A stretch of DNA of 64,000 nucleotides. Source: Breznakiella homolactica (lineage in GTDB: Bacteria; Spirochaetota; Spirochaetia; Treponematales; Breznakiellaceae). This document shows positions 51,891-61,349 of the stretch, piece by piece; within the stretch, counting starts at the first letter, position 1, and each line of letters opens with the position of its first letter. The position numbers were made by a program, and so were the translations under genes. The notes under the pieces are model-generated. The model did no database searches and was not told the DNA's origin. It worked only from the letters and a program-made list of their open reading frames with translations. The DNA is taken from assembly GCF_016616095.2 (NCBI RefSeq), contig NZ_CP067089.2, positions 2,852,001 to 2,916,000 of the forward strand, given 5' to 3'.

Positions 51891-53138
51891 TTAATTTCTT
51901 TTAACCCATTCAATCATTTCGAAATGTTTGTTTATTATAGGAACAGCAGAATAATTAGAAATAGAACTAAAATCAAAAAAAAGTTTACTGGAATATAAAC
52001 ATTTCATTATGCCATTTTTTAAATCATCTATATCTTTATAATTCGCCAAATAACCAGTTTTTAGGTTAACAAGATCAGGAATTCCACCAATGTTAAAACC
52101 CACGACCGGGGTATGTGTAGCTAAACTTTCTAAAATAGTATTGGGAAGATTATCCGCTAAAGAAGATACACAAAACAAGTTAGCTGCATTATAAGCCAGA
52201 TTAAGAGAATAGACATCGGAAAGTTTACCGAGAAAATGAGTTTTAAAAGGTAAAATTTCGGCAATAGTTTTATTATAACTACTGCCGAATATCAATACTT
52301 CAATATCATCTCTTTTTATTTTAGGATCGATAGCCAAAGCCTGTAAAGCAAGCGAAAAATACTCAAATCCTTTATATGGATTTGAAAGTGCTGAATCTGC
52401 CCCAAAAAGTATTATCTTTTTATTATATTCCAATCCAAGGCAATCACGTGAGAATAAAGTATCCACGGGCTTAAAGTTATTTTCTGGAATTATGTTAGGT
52501 ATATGAAAAACTTTATTTGTTTTGGTAACAAAACTCTTTTTTATTGAATCGAACAACCACTTACTCGGTGAGATAAAAAATAAATTTTTATATTTATTAA
52601 ATATTTTTGCTTTTTTCTTTTGCTGGTAGAACGAAATATCCTTTTTTCGTTTTTTCTTTATATATGGGCAGTAATTACAAACAGACTGATATTTATCACA
52701 ATCAAAAGAATGATGACACCCTCCTGTTATTGGAAACATATCATGCAAAACCCAAAAAACAGGTTTTCCCGATTTCAAAATTTTTTTTAAAACCTGATAA
52801 TTAATAAAGGAATCATTCACCCAATGTAAATAAATAACATTATATTTAGAAATATCAATATATTTTGTTACTTTAATTCCGAATTTAAACCTAGAAAAGC
52901 GACCTTGCTTATTACTTAGGTATATTGTACTCCAAATTTTTTCTTTCAGTCGATGATAAAGATCAAGCGGGGTAAGAGTTTTAGGTAAAGTTAATATATC
53001 CCCCTGATCTTTTATTGATTGATGCAATGCTAATAATTCAGAATCAATATTACAATTCCGCATGGCCTTATGCAGGCGATAAGCAGCAATAGCAGCACCA
53101 CCAGAAATATCATTTGTATTTATATGTAATAATTTCAT
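51891..53138 (-). CDS. Glycosyltransferase, GT4 family (WcaC/colanic-acid-like)
   Basis: A 415-residue GT4 enzyme. It starts KLLHINTNDISGGAAIAAYRLHKAM and has VFWVLHDMFPITGGCHHSFDCDKY with a cysteine group (CDKYQSVCNYCPYIKKKR) that recurs in colanic-acid-type transferases and may bind a metal. Then come FFISPSKWLFDSIKKS, IPNIIPENNFKP, ILFGADSALSNPYKGFEYF and the donor-site S-L-A-D-N-L-P-N-T-I-L-E-S-L. Overlap is avoided with the chosen wzy start (4 nt gap). Donor unknown. Confidence 0.9.
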   Translation of the reverse strand: MKLLHINTNDISGGAAIAAYRLHKAMRNCNIDSELLALHQSIKDQGDILTLPKTLTPLDLYHRLKEKIWSTIYLSNKQGRFSRFKFGIKVTKYIDISKYNVIYLHWVNDSFINYQVLKKILKSGKPVFWVLHDMFPITGGCHHSFDCDKYQSVCNYCPYIKKKRKKDISFYQQKKKAKIFNKYKNLFFISPSKWLFDSIKKSFVTKTNKVFHIPNIIPENNFKPVDTLFSRDCLGLEYNKKIILFGADSALSNPYKGFEYFSLALQALAIDPKIKRDDIEVLIFGSSYNKTIAEILPFKTHFLGKLSDVYSLNLAYNAANLFCVSSLADNLPNTILESLATHTPVVGFNIGGIPDLVNLKTGYLANYKDIDDLKNGIMKCLYSSKLFFDFSSISNYSAVPIINKHFEMIEWVKRN

Positions 53139-53175
53139 TTTAAAAACCCAATCGAGTTAATTATATTTATTATTT

Positions 53176-54300
53176 TCAATTTTTTGAGTTAGCTAAATAA
53201 TCAATTACCGGCCTAATTGCAACATTGATATCACATCTTGCGAAACCATATGAACGAATGATTCGTGAAATCTCTTCACTGTTATTATTTTTGTATACTT
53301 TATTAAAATAATTAACTACAGAAATTATATCAATAGGGCTATCATCTTCAGGAACTCTAAGCAAATAAGGCCATTTATCATCAACGAAGTCAATTTTAAC
53401 ACTTGATATCATAGGTAGCCCATATGCAACGTATTCCCGAGACTTTAACTCACTAGATAAATAGCATTTTTTTCTATGCGCTCCTAATGAGCAGACTCCA
53501 ATATCACAATGATTTGCAATTGCATCTAAATCCTTTCCAGATTTCAATCCATAAAAAAAACAGTATTGGTCCAATTTTGATTCTAAACATATATTTTTAT
53601 ATATTTCATATTCTTTTCCATCCCCTACAAAATGTAATTTTACAATAGTTTTTGAATTAATAATAATATCTCGAACATATATCTCTAATCCTTTTAAGAT
53701 CCTATCATAGCCATGCCAAAAGGAAAATTGAGAAATAATAAGTAAATTAATTTCATTATTTTTTATTTCATTAATTCGCATTGGTATCCTGGAAAAATTC
53801 AATCCATTTGATATTTTAATCGTTGAAATATCAAAAATCTGTTCATCGCCTGAATATGTCGAAATAGCATTGACATATCTTTTTATTTTTTTCCTAATCA
53901 GTTTATCTATTAATAAAAATATCTGTGATTTTAAATCTGTTCTTCTGTATTCATCATCATACGGATAAGTGGGGATTTCTAAAATTATTAGAATTTTTTT
54001 TTCTGCTATTTTTTTTAATAAATTCAAAAAGGGGAATGTTAAAAGCCAATATCTAATATAGAAAAAATCACAGTTGTAGTAAGAGTTCGGAATATTCTTT
54101 GTATATTCTTTTTTATTTAGTAGCAAGTTTATTTTTCTAAATCCTTTTTTTTGAGGTAAAAAATCAGCAATATTTAAAACTGAAATATCTATTTCATGGT
54201 TTTTAAATGCATCAATCTGATCTAATACTTTTTTATAAACACCATTATTTTTATTTTTATGAAAAGATTTTTCAAAAAACACAAGATAATATCCCGTCAT
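53176..54300 (-). CDS. Glycosyltransferase, GT4 family
   Basis: A 374-residue GT-B transferase: ILIILEIPTYPYDDEYR in the N-terminal half, NAISTYSGDEQIF, IKISNGLNFSRIP in the linker, LLIISQFSFWHGYDRILKGLE, VKLHFVGDGKEYEIYKN, and S-L-G-A-H-R-K-K-C-Y-L-S-S-E-L-K-S-R-E-Y as the donor-site motif. Its ATG overlaps the stop of the upstream dehydrogenase (4 nt). AT-rich. Donor and linkage unknown. Confidence 0.87.
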   Translation of the reverse strand: MTGYYLVFFEKSFHKNKNNGVYKKVLDQIDAFKNHEIDISVLNIADFLPQKKGFRKINLLLNKKEYTKNIPNSYYNCDFFYIRYWLLTFPFLNLLKKIAEKKILIILEIPTYPYDDEYRRTDLKSQIFLLIDKLIRKKIKRYVNAISTYSGDEQIFDISTIKISNGLNFSRIPMRINEIKNNEINLLIISQFSFWHGYDRILKGLEIYVRDIIINSKTIVKLHFVGDGKEYEIYKNICLESKLDQYCFFYGLKSGKDLDAIANHCDIGVCSLGAHRKKCYLSSELKSREYVAYGLPMISSVKIDFVDDKWPYLLRVPEDDSPIDIISVVNYFNKVYKNNNSEEISRIIRSYGFARCDINVAIRPVIDYLANSKN

Positions 54301-55619
54301 AGTTTAAAAACCTTTCCATCTTCAATCGCTACACTTTTAACACAATTACGCATGTCAACAACAAGGCTGGCGTTTTTAACAATATAATCCACATCAAACA
54401 CCTTATGATTTGTGGTAAATACAACACAGTCAGCATTCTGAATTACTTTATCTGAGAGTTCTACACTATTATATTGGTTACCGGCCTTATCTTTTATGTA
54501 AGACACATAAGGGTCATGGTATTTGATGATGGCCCCCTTTCTTGCTACCTGTTCTATTACAAGTAGAGCAGGACTTTCACGGGCATCATCAATATCAGGT
54601 TTATAAGCCACTCCCAAAAAAAGAATAGTGGATCCGTTCATAGGTTTTTTGTGCCGGTTAAGAGCATAAGAAATTTTATTCATCATTCGATATGGCATCA
54701 GGTCATTAATTGCCCCTGCGGTATGAATCATTGATAAATTAAAATTATAGTTTTTTGCAATATATTCAAGATAAAAAGGATCGAGAGGGATGCAATGACC
54801 ACCAATACCTGGACCGGGGTAAAATGCCTGAAATCCGTAAGGCTTTGTTTTTGCAGCCTCAATCACTTCCCAGATATTTATATCCATTTTGCCAGAAAGA
54901 AGTGCAAGCTCATTAATCAGAGATATATTTATTAATCTATATGTATTCTCAAGTATCTTAACCATTTCAGCAACACGAGGAGAAGAAACAGCATGAAGAT
55001 GCTGTATTGCAATTCCATATATAGCCAGAGCAATGTTCTGAGCCTCCAAGCCAAGAGCACCGACAACTTTTGGAGTATTTTCAGTCTTATAATCCTGATT
55101 GCCCGGATCAACCCGCTCAGGACTAAAACAAAGCCAGAAATCTTTTCCTTCGATCAAAGAAGATTCGCGCTCAACTATAGGCTTCATAAAAGTTTCTGTA
55201 GTTGTCGGATAAGTAGTGCTTTCCAAACTGATAAAAGTCCCAGGCTTCATATTTCTGCCAATATCGATACAGGATTCTTCAATATACTTCATATCGGGTT
55301 TCTTGAATTTATCTAGCGGCGTCGGAACACAGATAAAAAGAGCGTCACACTCTCTGATTCTTAAAAAATCAGTAGTAGCAGACAATTTTTTTGTCTCTTT
55401 TACGACTACCTCAAAATCCCGATTATTTACATCACCGATATAGTTTTTTGCAAGATTAACTGCTTCTGCTTTTTTTTCGCTTTTTTCAAATCCGATAACA
55501 TGAATATTTTTACAGGCAAAAGTAACAGCCAAAGGTAATCCTACATATCCGAGCCCTAGTACACCAACTTTTATTGTTCTATCACTGATTTTTTCCATTA
55601 TTACATCATAACTTGTCAT
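54297..55619 (-). CDS. UDP-HexNAc 6-dehydrogenase (WbpA/WecC-like)
   Basis: A 440-residue nucleotide-sugar dehydrogenase that oxidises a UDP-N-acetylhexosamine to its uronic acid. Rossmann motif VGVLGLGYVGLPLA (18-31); also FICVPTPLDKFKKPDM, LESTTYPTTTE, FSPERVDPGN and the catalytic-cysteine loop GPGIGGHCIPLDPFYL (C276). The SPERVDPGN and GGHCIPLDPFYL forms are those of UDP-GlcNAc/UDP-ManNAc enzymes, unlike the EFLREG form of the ugd gene at 28370. The ATG at 55619 has AAGGA 7 nt upstream; a longer reading to 55688 lacks support. Which HexNAc epimer is used cannot be told. Confidence 0.92.
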   Translation of the reverse strand: MTSYDVIMEKISDRTIKVGVLGLGYVGLPLAVTFACKNIHVIGFEKSEKKAEAVNLAKNYIGDVNNRDFEVVVKETKKLSATTDFLRIRECDALFICVPTPLDKFKKPDMKYIEESCIDIGRNMKPGTFISLESTTYPTTTETFMKPIVERESSLIEGKDFWLCFSPERVDPGNQDYKTENTPKVVGALGLEAQNIALAIYGIAIQHLHAVSSPRVAEMVKILENTYRLINISLINELALLSGKMDINIWEVIEAAKTKPYGFQAFYPGPGIGGHCIPLDPFYLEYIAKNYNFNLSMIHTAGAINDLMPYRMMNKISYALNRHKKPMNGSTILFLGVAYKPDIDDARESPALLVIEQVARKGAIIKYHDPYVSYIKDKAGNQYNSVELSDKVIQNADCVVFTTNHKVFDVDYIVKNASLVVDMRNCVKSVAIEDGKVFKL

Positions 55620-55672
55620 ATTGTATCCTTCAGTTTTCAAGAAATAATTAACATAACCACCTGTTACAGATT

Positions 55673-56353
55673 TTAAATCACACTGCATATTCTACAAATC
55701 AAGTTTTTGCTACTTATCATACTTTCAACAGAATGTGAATCACTTCCAATCCAAACTTTAAGTCCGGGACTCTGCCAGAATGATTCTGTTACACAATCAT
55801 TATACTTACTTGTATTGTATTCTAGATATTTCCCCTCACTAAGAGCGGCAGACTTGAGGCGGGTACAGAATTCTCTTGAAAAAAAGGCGGAAAAAAACTG
55901 ATTTTGCCCCAAAGAAAATGGATGTGCAAGAACATCAACAAGGGGGTTTTTCATCACATTTAGCATTGCAGATTCTACAGAGGTCAAAACCCTATCCTTA
56001 TTATTTTGAGTTATTTCGGCGGTTCGAAAATATTCATCGTTACCCAATGGGATACGGTGAATGGCAGCAAGAATAATTTTTAACCGGTCCCGATATTGCG
56101 GGTTGAAATCAATTTCCCCATCAGGATTTATTATTTTTGCTTCAGCTCCAATATCAATTACAAGGTAATCAGAAAACTCTTTTTGTAATTGCTCAATTTC
56201 AAGAATATATGTTTCAATCCAAGAGGAGCTTCTTCGGATATGATCAGTAAATGTTATCTGTCTATATCCAAGCTGTACAGCCGTTTCTGCCATAGACCTA
56301 AGTGTATTATGTCCATCAGAAAAAAGGGTATGTAAATGATTGTCCATTAGCAT
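55673..56353 (-). CDS. PHP-domain phosphoesterase
   Basis: A 226-residue PHP (polymerase and histidinol phosphatase) domain hydrolase. Metal motifs are DNHLHTLFSDGHNTL at the start, TFTDHI, G-A-E-A-K, LAAIHRIP, DVLAHPFSLGQ and the final W-I-G-S-D-S-H. The form resembles histidinol-phosphatase-like proteins, but no histidine genes are near. The start is ATG 56353 because a very strong GGAGGAGGTG (56361-56370) sits 7 nt ahead; it overlaps the ATP-grasp gene by 38 nt. It may dephosphorylate a glycan precursor. Confidence 0.87.
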   Translation of the reverse strand: MLMDNHLHTLFSDGHNTLRSMAETAVQLGYRQITFTDHIRRSSSWIETYILEIEQLQKEFSDYLVIDIGAEAKIINPDGEIDFNPQYRDRLKIILAAIHRIPLGNDEYFRTAEITQNNKDRVLTSVESAMLNVMKNPLVDVLAHPFSLGQNQFFSAFFSREFCTRLKSAALSEGKYLEYNTSKYNDCVTESFWQSPGLKVWIGSDSHSVESMISSKNLICRICSVI

Positions 56354-57374
56354 CAAAATACACCTCCTCCCAATATCGGCACATGCGAATTCCCCACTGC
56401 GGCTCAACTTGAGGAACTTTCTGTCCCGAGCACAGGAGTATACCATAATAAGGAAGATTTACACCTGCAGCAACAGAAATAACAATCGATCCCTGCAACC
56501 TGGGATTTATTTCCAATATCTGTGGAAGTCCATTAATATCTTGCTTAAACTGAATACCGATGTTTCCATTCAATTTAAACATGCGGCATATCCTCTCAGA
56601 AAAATCTATAATAGAAGGTTCCTGTACTGTAGTAGCATCAATACTTATGCCACCATTCATCCGATTTCTCAACCGTGGGATACAATACAAAAGCGATCCA
56701 TTATCCACAAGGCAATCAACACTCCACTCCGGCCCAGGAAGATACTCCATTACAACAAGATTAGGAAGCACGCGATCAATAAATAAATTTATTGCTGATT
56801 CATAATGAATATAAGCAGTATTTGGTTTTTCTTCAAAAAGAAGCCTGAACTCATCTATATCACGAGATAACACACGGAAACCTCTACTTCCATTTGACAA
56901 AGCAGGTTTAAAACATACGGTTTTTTCGGGATAGCCGAGCTTTTCACAGGCTTTTTCAAACTGATCAACATCATTGCATAAATAAAACTCCGGTGTCTGC
57001 AGTCCATTTCTTTGTAATGTTGCGAGCAGCTTGTATTTATCATTAATAATATGAAGGATTTTAGCATCCTGAACACAAATATTTATTCCCAGTTTATAAA
57101 AATTGTGTTTATTTGCGGCAAATAGAGATAATTCTCTTGTTACAAGAGGAATAATTATATCTATAGATTCCTTCTCACATATATTTTTTATTTCTGAAAT
57201 AAATTTTTGGTCACCTGCCCCAGGCACTGTATAAAATTTATCTGCCAAAACCTGACCATATGCATATGGGTTAATGTCAACACAGGTAATCTGTATTTCA
57301 GGATTTCCATTTCGCAGACACTTAATAATTCCCGCAGCGCCTGGAGCTCCTCCGCCGGTCAATAAAATATTCAT
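56316..57374 (-). CDS. ATP-grasp family ligase
   Basis: A 352-residue ATP-grasp protein of the carbamoyl-phosphate-synthase-like type: N-terminal preATP-grasp NILLTGGGAPGAAGIIKCL, INDKYKLLATLQRNGLQTPEFY, KPALSNGSRGFRV for the flexible ATP loop, MEYLPGPEWSVDCLV, and the Mg-site QILEINPRLQGSIVIS. Such enzymes form C-N or C-O bonds on carboxylates via acyl phosphate. Here it probably modifies a uronic or amino sugar, for example by amidation, but the substrate is unknown. ATG 57374 is chosen: AAGGAG lies 5 nt upstream, overlapping a GTG at 57380. Confidence 0.87.
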   Translation of the reverse strand: MNILLTGGGAPGAAGIIKCLRNGNPEIQITCVDINPYAYGQVLADKFYTVPGAGDQKFISEIKNICEKESIDIIIPLVTRELSLFAANKHNFYKLGINICVQDAKILHIINDKYKLLATLQRNGLQTPEFYLCNDVDQFEKACEKLGYPEKTVCFKPALSNGSRGFRVLSRDIDEFRLLFEEKPNTAYIHYESAINLFIDRVLPNLVVMEYLPGPEWSVDCLVDNGSLLYCIPRLRNRMNGGISIDATTVQEPSIIDFSERICRMFKLNGNIGIQFKQDINGLPQILEINPRLQGSIVISVAAGVNLPYYGILLCSGQKVPQVEPQWGIRMCRYWEEVYFDANGQSFTYPFF

Positions 57375-57415
57375 ATCCACTCCTTGAATAGCTATTTATA
57401 AAAAACCGGGTGTTT

Positions 57416-58195
57416 TTATTTATCAAAATCATCAGAGGAAATAAACTCTTGAAGATTTTTAAAATTGTCATTCATATTTATGTATCTATTTTTATTCCCA
57501 GCAGAAATAAAATGAAATAATTTATTTCTACATGTATCCTTTTCTGTAGTATACCAAAATGGATGTGTCAACAAATGAATTTTTTTAAATTCACCGGACA
57601 AAACAAGGTCTTCAACATTTTCACACCAGTTATGGCGGGAATCTGAAAGATATTTAAATTTCCTAAAAAATTGCTGGCTATAGCTATTAATAATTCCGGG
57701 AATAGAAATATTCGCTTTTAATACAAATTGCGATGGTCGATGCATTGATACTGTTTTTACAGGAATATCCACCGCAGCAGAAAGGATATCCACCTCCTTT
57801 TTTATATACTTAATATATTCTTCAACATTTTCATTAAGAGAATATTTAGTTTCATCAAAATGGAGCCCTACTTCATGCCCCAAAGTGATAATTCTTTTCA
57901 GGGAATCAGAATATCTGGTTGAAAAGACATTATAAAAATCTGTGTTCAAAAGAATAAAGTAAACAGCCTTTATAGCCCCATCAAATTCCGAAGCCTCAAA
58001 CTCGGCCATATCAACAGCTTTTTCAATACTGTAATCAACATCATGACGGAGAATACAGATTTTTTTCTGCTTAAGATTTATTTCGGTTGATTCTTTTAAA
58101 GAGTATTCATGATAACCTGAAAACGAATATCCCTCTGACAATATATCATGTAGAAGTTCCCCATATGCAACATAAGTAAAGTCAGTAATTTTCAG
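57416..58195 (-). CDS. Polysaccharide-deacetylase-like protein (NodB-type fold)
   Basis: A 259-residue protein with deacetylase-like motifs: ICILRHDVDYS (the aspartate pair), GHEVGLHFDE (metal histidine), SMHRPSQF and LLTHPFWYT. It resembles WbmS-type proteins of O-antigen loci and may remove an acyl group from an amino sugar. The canonical reading would begin at a TTG (58141), but the frame stays open upstream to a CTG at 58195 placed 5 nt after a perfect GGAGGT (58201-58206), and the extra residues K-I-T-D-F-T-Y-V-A-Y-G-E-L-L-H look like the normal family N terminus. I therefore call a CTG start. Confidence 0.78.
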   Translation of the reverse strand: MKITDFTYVAYGELLHDILSEGYSFSGYHEYSLKESTEINLKQKKICILRHDVDYSIEKAVDMAEFEASEFDGAIKAVYFILLNTDFYNVFSTRYSDSLKRIITLGHEVGLHFDETKYSLNENVEEYIKYIKKEVDILSAAVDIPVKTVSMHRPSQFVLKANISIPGIINSYSQQFFRKFKYLSDSRHNWCENVEDLVLSGEFKKIHLLTHPFWYTTEKDTCRNKLFHFISAGNKNRYINMNDNFKNLQEFISSDDFDK

Positions 58196-58235
58196 TTTCT
58201 ACCTCCTTTTTCTATTTCATAGTTCTTTCAAGAAA

Positions 58236-59378
58236 TTATATTGGATAGAGCAATTTTATATATTCTTCAAATGTTTTATTTGTAAACTGTTTATTCTTAA
58301 TTTTTTCAAAAGAAATCTCATTTACATCTTCATAAAGCAAACCATTCTTATCAGTAAGAAAAATATCCTCTAAAACAAAATTAGTATTCTTCTTAAGTAG
58401 TGGTACAACTCCTGCAATCTGATATTCATAAAATCGATGAGGAATATTAATCTGGTCAAACGAGAAAACCGAAGTATCAGGAATGAATGCGTGCAGTATA
58501 CCGACATCATATTGGCTCAATATCTTATACGCATTTTCATAGTCAGTCTCAAAATCAAGTTTTTGTTCTATTCTAAAATTGTGATTTTCTTGTGCGAGCT
58601 CACAATAGGGATTATTTCCATTTATAGGTATTATATTACCGGTATGTAGATGCACAACCATTCCCGCATCAAGATATTCCTTTATTAGTGGAATATAATA
58701 AAGTCGACCACCACTTCGAGGTTCATTTTTATCAGATAAAACTCGTCCGGCTAAAATAACAGCATGAACCAGATTGTCTTTCGCAGACAATTTAGGCAAG
58801 CGAATTACTGAAGCAACAATACTAGCTTTACGCACATCTTCATCCAAACCGATTAAAATCTCTTTGTTTTCGAATATTCTTTTATACTTCTTTTTAAAGA
58901 AAGAAACATTTTGATTTGCGTTAAAAATTATTCGATAGCTTTTTTTCAGACAGCTCATCTCAAGATAATTATAATACTCTCGTGTCTCTTTCTGTGCGCG
59001 AGTTATTCTTTTTTTTGTTTTTATAAGAAGAGTAAGTAAATTTGAATCATCAAAATCATTATAACTTGAATGAATATATCCTACATCCATCTTTTCTATT
59101 CTCTTTAATTGCATTAGATTACAAATTCTTAGAAGAAAAATTAAAAAAGAAGAAATAACATCAAACTTCATGTTCAGTTTAGTTTTATTTAATAGTCTGA
59201 GTAAAATTCTGTTTCTGTAGGAGCCGTTCTTAAATTTAATATAATGGATATGTGGATCAGATAACTCAACTTCTTCTTGAAATGAAAATATATATATTTC
59301 ATCAAAAACAGCCAAAGCATCCAACCATCTATTACGAGGTATATTAAGTGATCCAATCTTTAAGAGTACCTTTTTCAT
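58236..59378 (-). CDS. Putative glycosyltransferase (GT-B like)
   Basis: A 380-residue protein with a divergent GT-B appearance: KVLLKIGSLNIPRNRWLDAL opening, YRIIFNANQNVSFFKKKY in the middle, HAVILAGRVLSDKNEPRSGG at the start of the donor half, VVHLHTGNIIPI and P-H-R-F-Y-E-Y-Q-I-A-G-V-V-P-L near the donor site. I recognise no specific family. It overlaps glf copy 2 by 4 nt, the position taken by the Galf-type transferase beside glf copy 1, so it may also use UDP-Galf. That is inference from context only. Confidence 0.7.
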   Translation of the reverse strand: MKKVLLKIGSLNIPRNRWLDALAVFDEIYIFSFQEEVELSDPHIHYIKFKNGSYRNRILLRLLNKTKLNMKFDVISSFLIFLLRICNLMQLKRIEKMDVGYIHSSYNDFDDSNLLTLLIKTKKRITRAQKETREYYNYLEMSCLKKSYRIIFNANQNVSFFKKKYKRIFENKEILIGLDEDVRKASIVASVIRLPKLSAKDNLVHAVILAGRVLSDKNEPRSGGRLYYIPLIKEYLDAGMVVHLHTGNIIPINGNNPYCELAQENHNFRIEQKLDFETDYENAYKILSQYDVGILHAFIPDTSVFSFDQINIPHRFYEYQIAGVVPLLKKNTNFVLEDIFLTDKNGLLYEDVNEISFEKIKNKQFTNKTFEEYIKLLYPI

Positions 59379-60487
59379 AATATATCAAACCCCTGCTCTT
59401 CGGCTTTAGCAAAAGCCTTTTCTATCACTTGATGCATATCATAATATTGATAATCCCCGAGACGCCCCCCAAAAATTACTGAATTATGATTATCAGCCAT
59501 TTCTCTGTATTTCGTATAAAGAGAATTGTTTTTCTCATCATTCAATGGATAAAAAGATTCAGCACCTTCCATCCATTCAGAGGGAAATTCCCGAGAAATA
59601 ACAGTTTTAGACTGGTTTCCGAATTCAAAATGTTTATGTTCGATTATCCTAGTATAGGGGACATTTAGATCCGTATAATTTACAACCGCATTTCCTTGGT
59701 AATTATCACAATCAATAGTAATTGTTTCAAATTTAACTGTACGGTATTCCAATTTTCCGAATTGATAATTAAAATATTCATCTATCTTACCCGTAAAGAC
59801 AATATTATTTGCACATTGCTCCCAGTATTTTCGATCCGCAAAAAAATCAGTTTCAATTTTTGTTTCTGTATTTTCCAGTAGTATATCAATAATCTTATTA
59901 TATCCTCCAATAGGAATTCCTTGATAATCATCATTAAAATAATTATTGTCGAATGTAAATCTCACAGGCAATCGTTTGATGATAAAAGCAGGAAGCTCTG
60001 TACATTTTCGCCCCCATTGTTTTTCAGTATATCCTTTTATGAGAATTTCATAAATTTCTTTACCAACTAAAGAAATTGCTTGTTCTTCTAGATTTTTTGG
60101 ATTACTAATGCCTGCTATCTTTCGCTGTAGATTAATCATCTGCTTAGCTTCTTCAGGAGTTTTTACTCCCCATAGTTTATAAAATGTATTCATATTAAAA
60201 GGAAGGTTATAAAGACACCCTCTATAATTTGCTAGTGGTGAATTTATAAATCTATTAAATGGAGTAATATTATTTACAAAATCCCATACCTTTTTATTTG
60301 ATGTATGAAAAATGTGAGCACCGTATTTGTGAACATTTATACCCTCAACATTTTCACAATAGATATTTCCACCAAGATGCGGCCGTTTATCAATAACTAG
60401 ACACTTTTTTCCTGCTTGTTGAGCTTTATAAGCAAATATAGCGCCAAATAAACCAGAACCAACTATTAGATAGTCAAAAACACTCAT
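59375..60487 (-). CDS. glf: UDP-galactopyranose mutase (copy 2)
   Basis: The 370-residue paralogue of the mutase at 32635. It has the same FAD and catalytic blocks: LIVGSGLFGAIFAYKA, VIDKRPHLGGN, HKYGAHIFHTSNK, NLPFNMNTFYKLWG, RLPVRFTFDNNYF and YTRIIEHKHFE, ending G-G-R-L-G-D-Y-Q-Y-Y-D-M-H. It is complete and, by motif, active. It follows its activase gene by 7 nt and overlaps the next transferase by 4 nt. Two mutases in one locus would serve two Galf-containing repeat units, or one is spare. Confidence 0.95.
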   Translation of the reverse strand: MSVFDYLIVGSGLFGAIFAYKAQQAGKKCLVIDKRPHLGGNIYCENVEGINVHKYGAHIFHTSNKKVWDFVNNITPFNRFINSPLANYRGCLYNLPFNMNTFYKLWGVKTPEEAKQMINLQRKIAGISNPKNLEEQAISLVGKEIYEILIKGYTEKQWGRKCTELPAFIIKRLPVRFTFDNNYFNDDYQGIPIGGYNKIIDILLENTETKIETDFFADRKYWEQCANNIVFTGKIDEYFNYQFGKLEYRTVKFETITIDCDNYQGNAVVNYTDLNVPYTRIIEHKHFEFGNQSKTVISREFPSEWMEGAESFYPLNDEKNNSLYTKYREMADNHNSVIFGGRLGDYQYYDMHQVIEKAFAKAEEQGFDIL

Positions 60488-60494
60488 ATTAATC

Positions 60495-61349
60495 CTACAT
60501 TTTCATGAAAATAAATGGAATATTCGCTTCAACACAAACTTTTTTTATTTTTTTTGCTACATCTTCTGATGGAGGAATAAACCTAGGCATTGTTTTTTTT
60601 AAAAGTTTATATTTCTTTTCAGCCAGTTGATGTACATTAAAACATTCAACTTTTAATGGCCGATATCTCTGTATTACATTACAAATAAGATCTATATTTT
60701 GTTGCGATGATGTCAATTCATTAACTAAAGGAATTCGAAAAATCATATCAACTTTTTGCAAAAACAAGATTTCGAGATTATTGTAGAAAACCTTTATATC
60801 TCCGCCTAATAGATTTTTACATTCTTCAGAAGACAGAATTTTTAAGTCAACATAAAATATGTTAATGTATTCAAAAACGCTTTTTAAAAAAAAATCTGGT
60901 ACAAATAAAGATGTTTCAACACATATATGTATTTTGGCATTAATAAGTCTTCGCAATAAGTCTCGAATTCGATGAAGTTGCAGCAAAGGTTCTCCGCCTG
61001 AAAAAGTAACTCCGCCTGAATCACGAAAAAAAGGCAAATCTAAAATAATTTCATCATAAAGGTCTCTAGATGAATATTGAACACCGAAAATATTTATCGC
61101 ATGTATGGGACAATTAAAGTTAACAATTGACCCTCCACGTAATATTGGGCATTTTTCATTACAAATACACGTATTATTATTTTTAACACACAAAGACTCA
61201 TCATAATAATATTCTTTCTGGAAAAAAATGGTTTCAGGATTAGCACACCAGGGACAGTGAAGTGAACATCCTTTAAAAAAAACTGTAGTACGAATGCCAG
61301 GGCCATCATGCAAACATGTACGTTGTATATCAGTTATAAGAACACTCAT
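60495..61349 (-). CDS. Glycyl radical enzyme activase (radical SAM), copy 2
   Basis: A 284-residue radical SAM activase, the same length as copy 1. HDGPGIRTTVFFKGCSLHC with cluster ligands C28, C32 and C35; C54, C61, C67 and C80 are shared with copy 1 for a probable second cluster (an extra C63 is unique). GVTFSGGEP and FYVDLKI follow. The ATG at 61349 aligns exactly with copy 1 (MSVLITDIQR versus MSILITNIQR) and leaves the same 20-nt overlap with the GRE gene. A TTG at 61367 is rejected. Confidence 0.95.
   Translation of the reverse strand: MSVLITDIQRTCLHDGPGIRTTVFFKGCSLHCPWCANPETIFFQKEYYYDESLCVKNNNTCICNEKCPILRGGSIVNFNCPIHAINIFGVQYSSRDLYDEIILDLPFFRDSGGVTFSGGEPLLQLHRIRDLLRRLINAKIHICVETSLFVPDFFLKSVFEYINIFYVDLKILSSEECKNLLGGDIKVFYNNLEILFLQKVDMIFRIPLVNELTSSQQNIDLICNVIQRYRPLKVECFNVHQLAEKKYKLLKKTMPRFIPPSEDVAKKIKKVCVEANIPFIFMKM

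Noticed and set aside
55619-55688. Longer start for the UDP-HexNAc dehydrogenase
   Set aside because: A good AAGGA precedes the ATG at 55619, and the extra 23 residues have no family counterpart.
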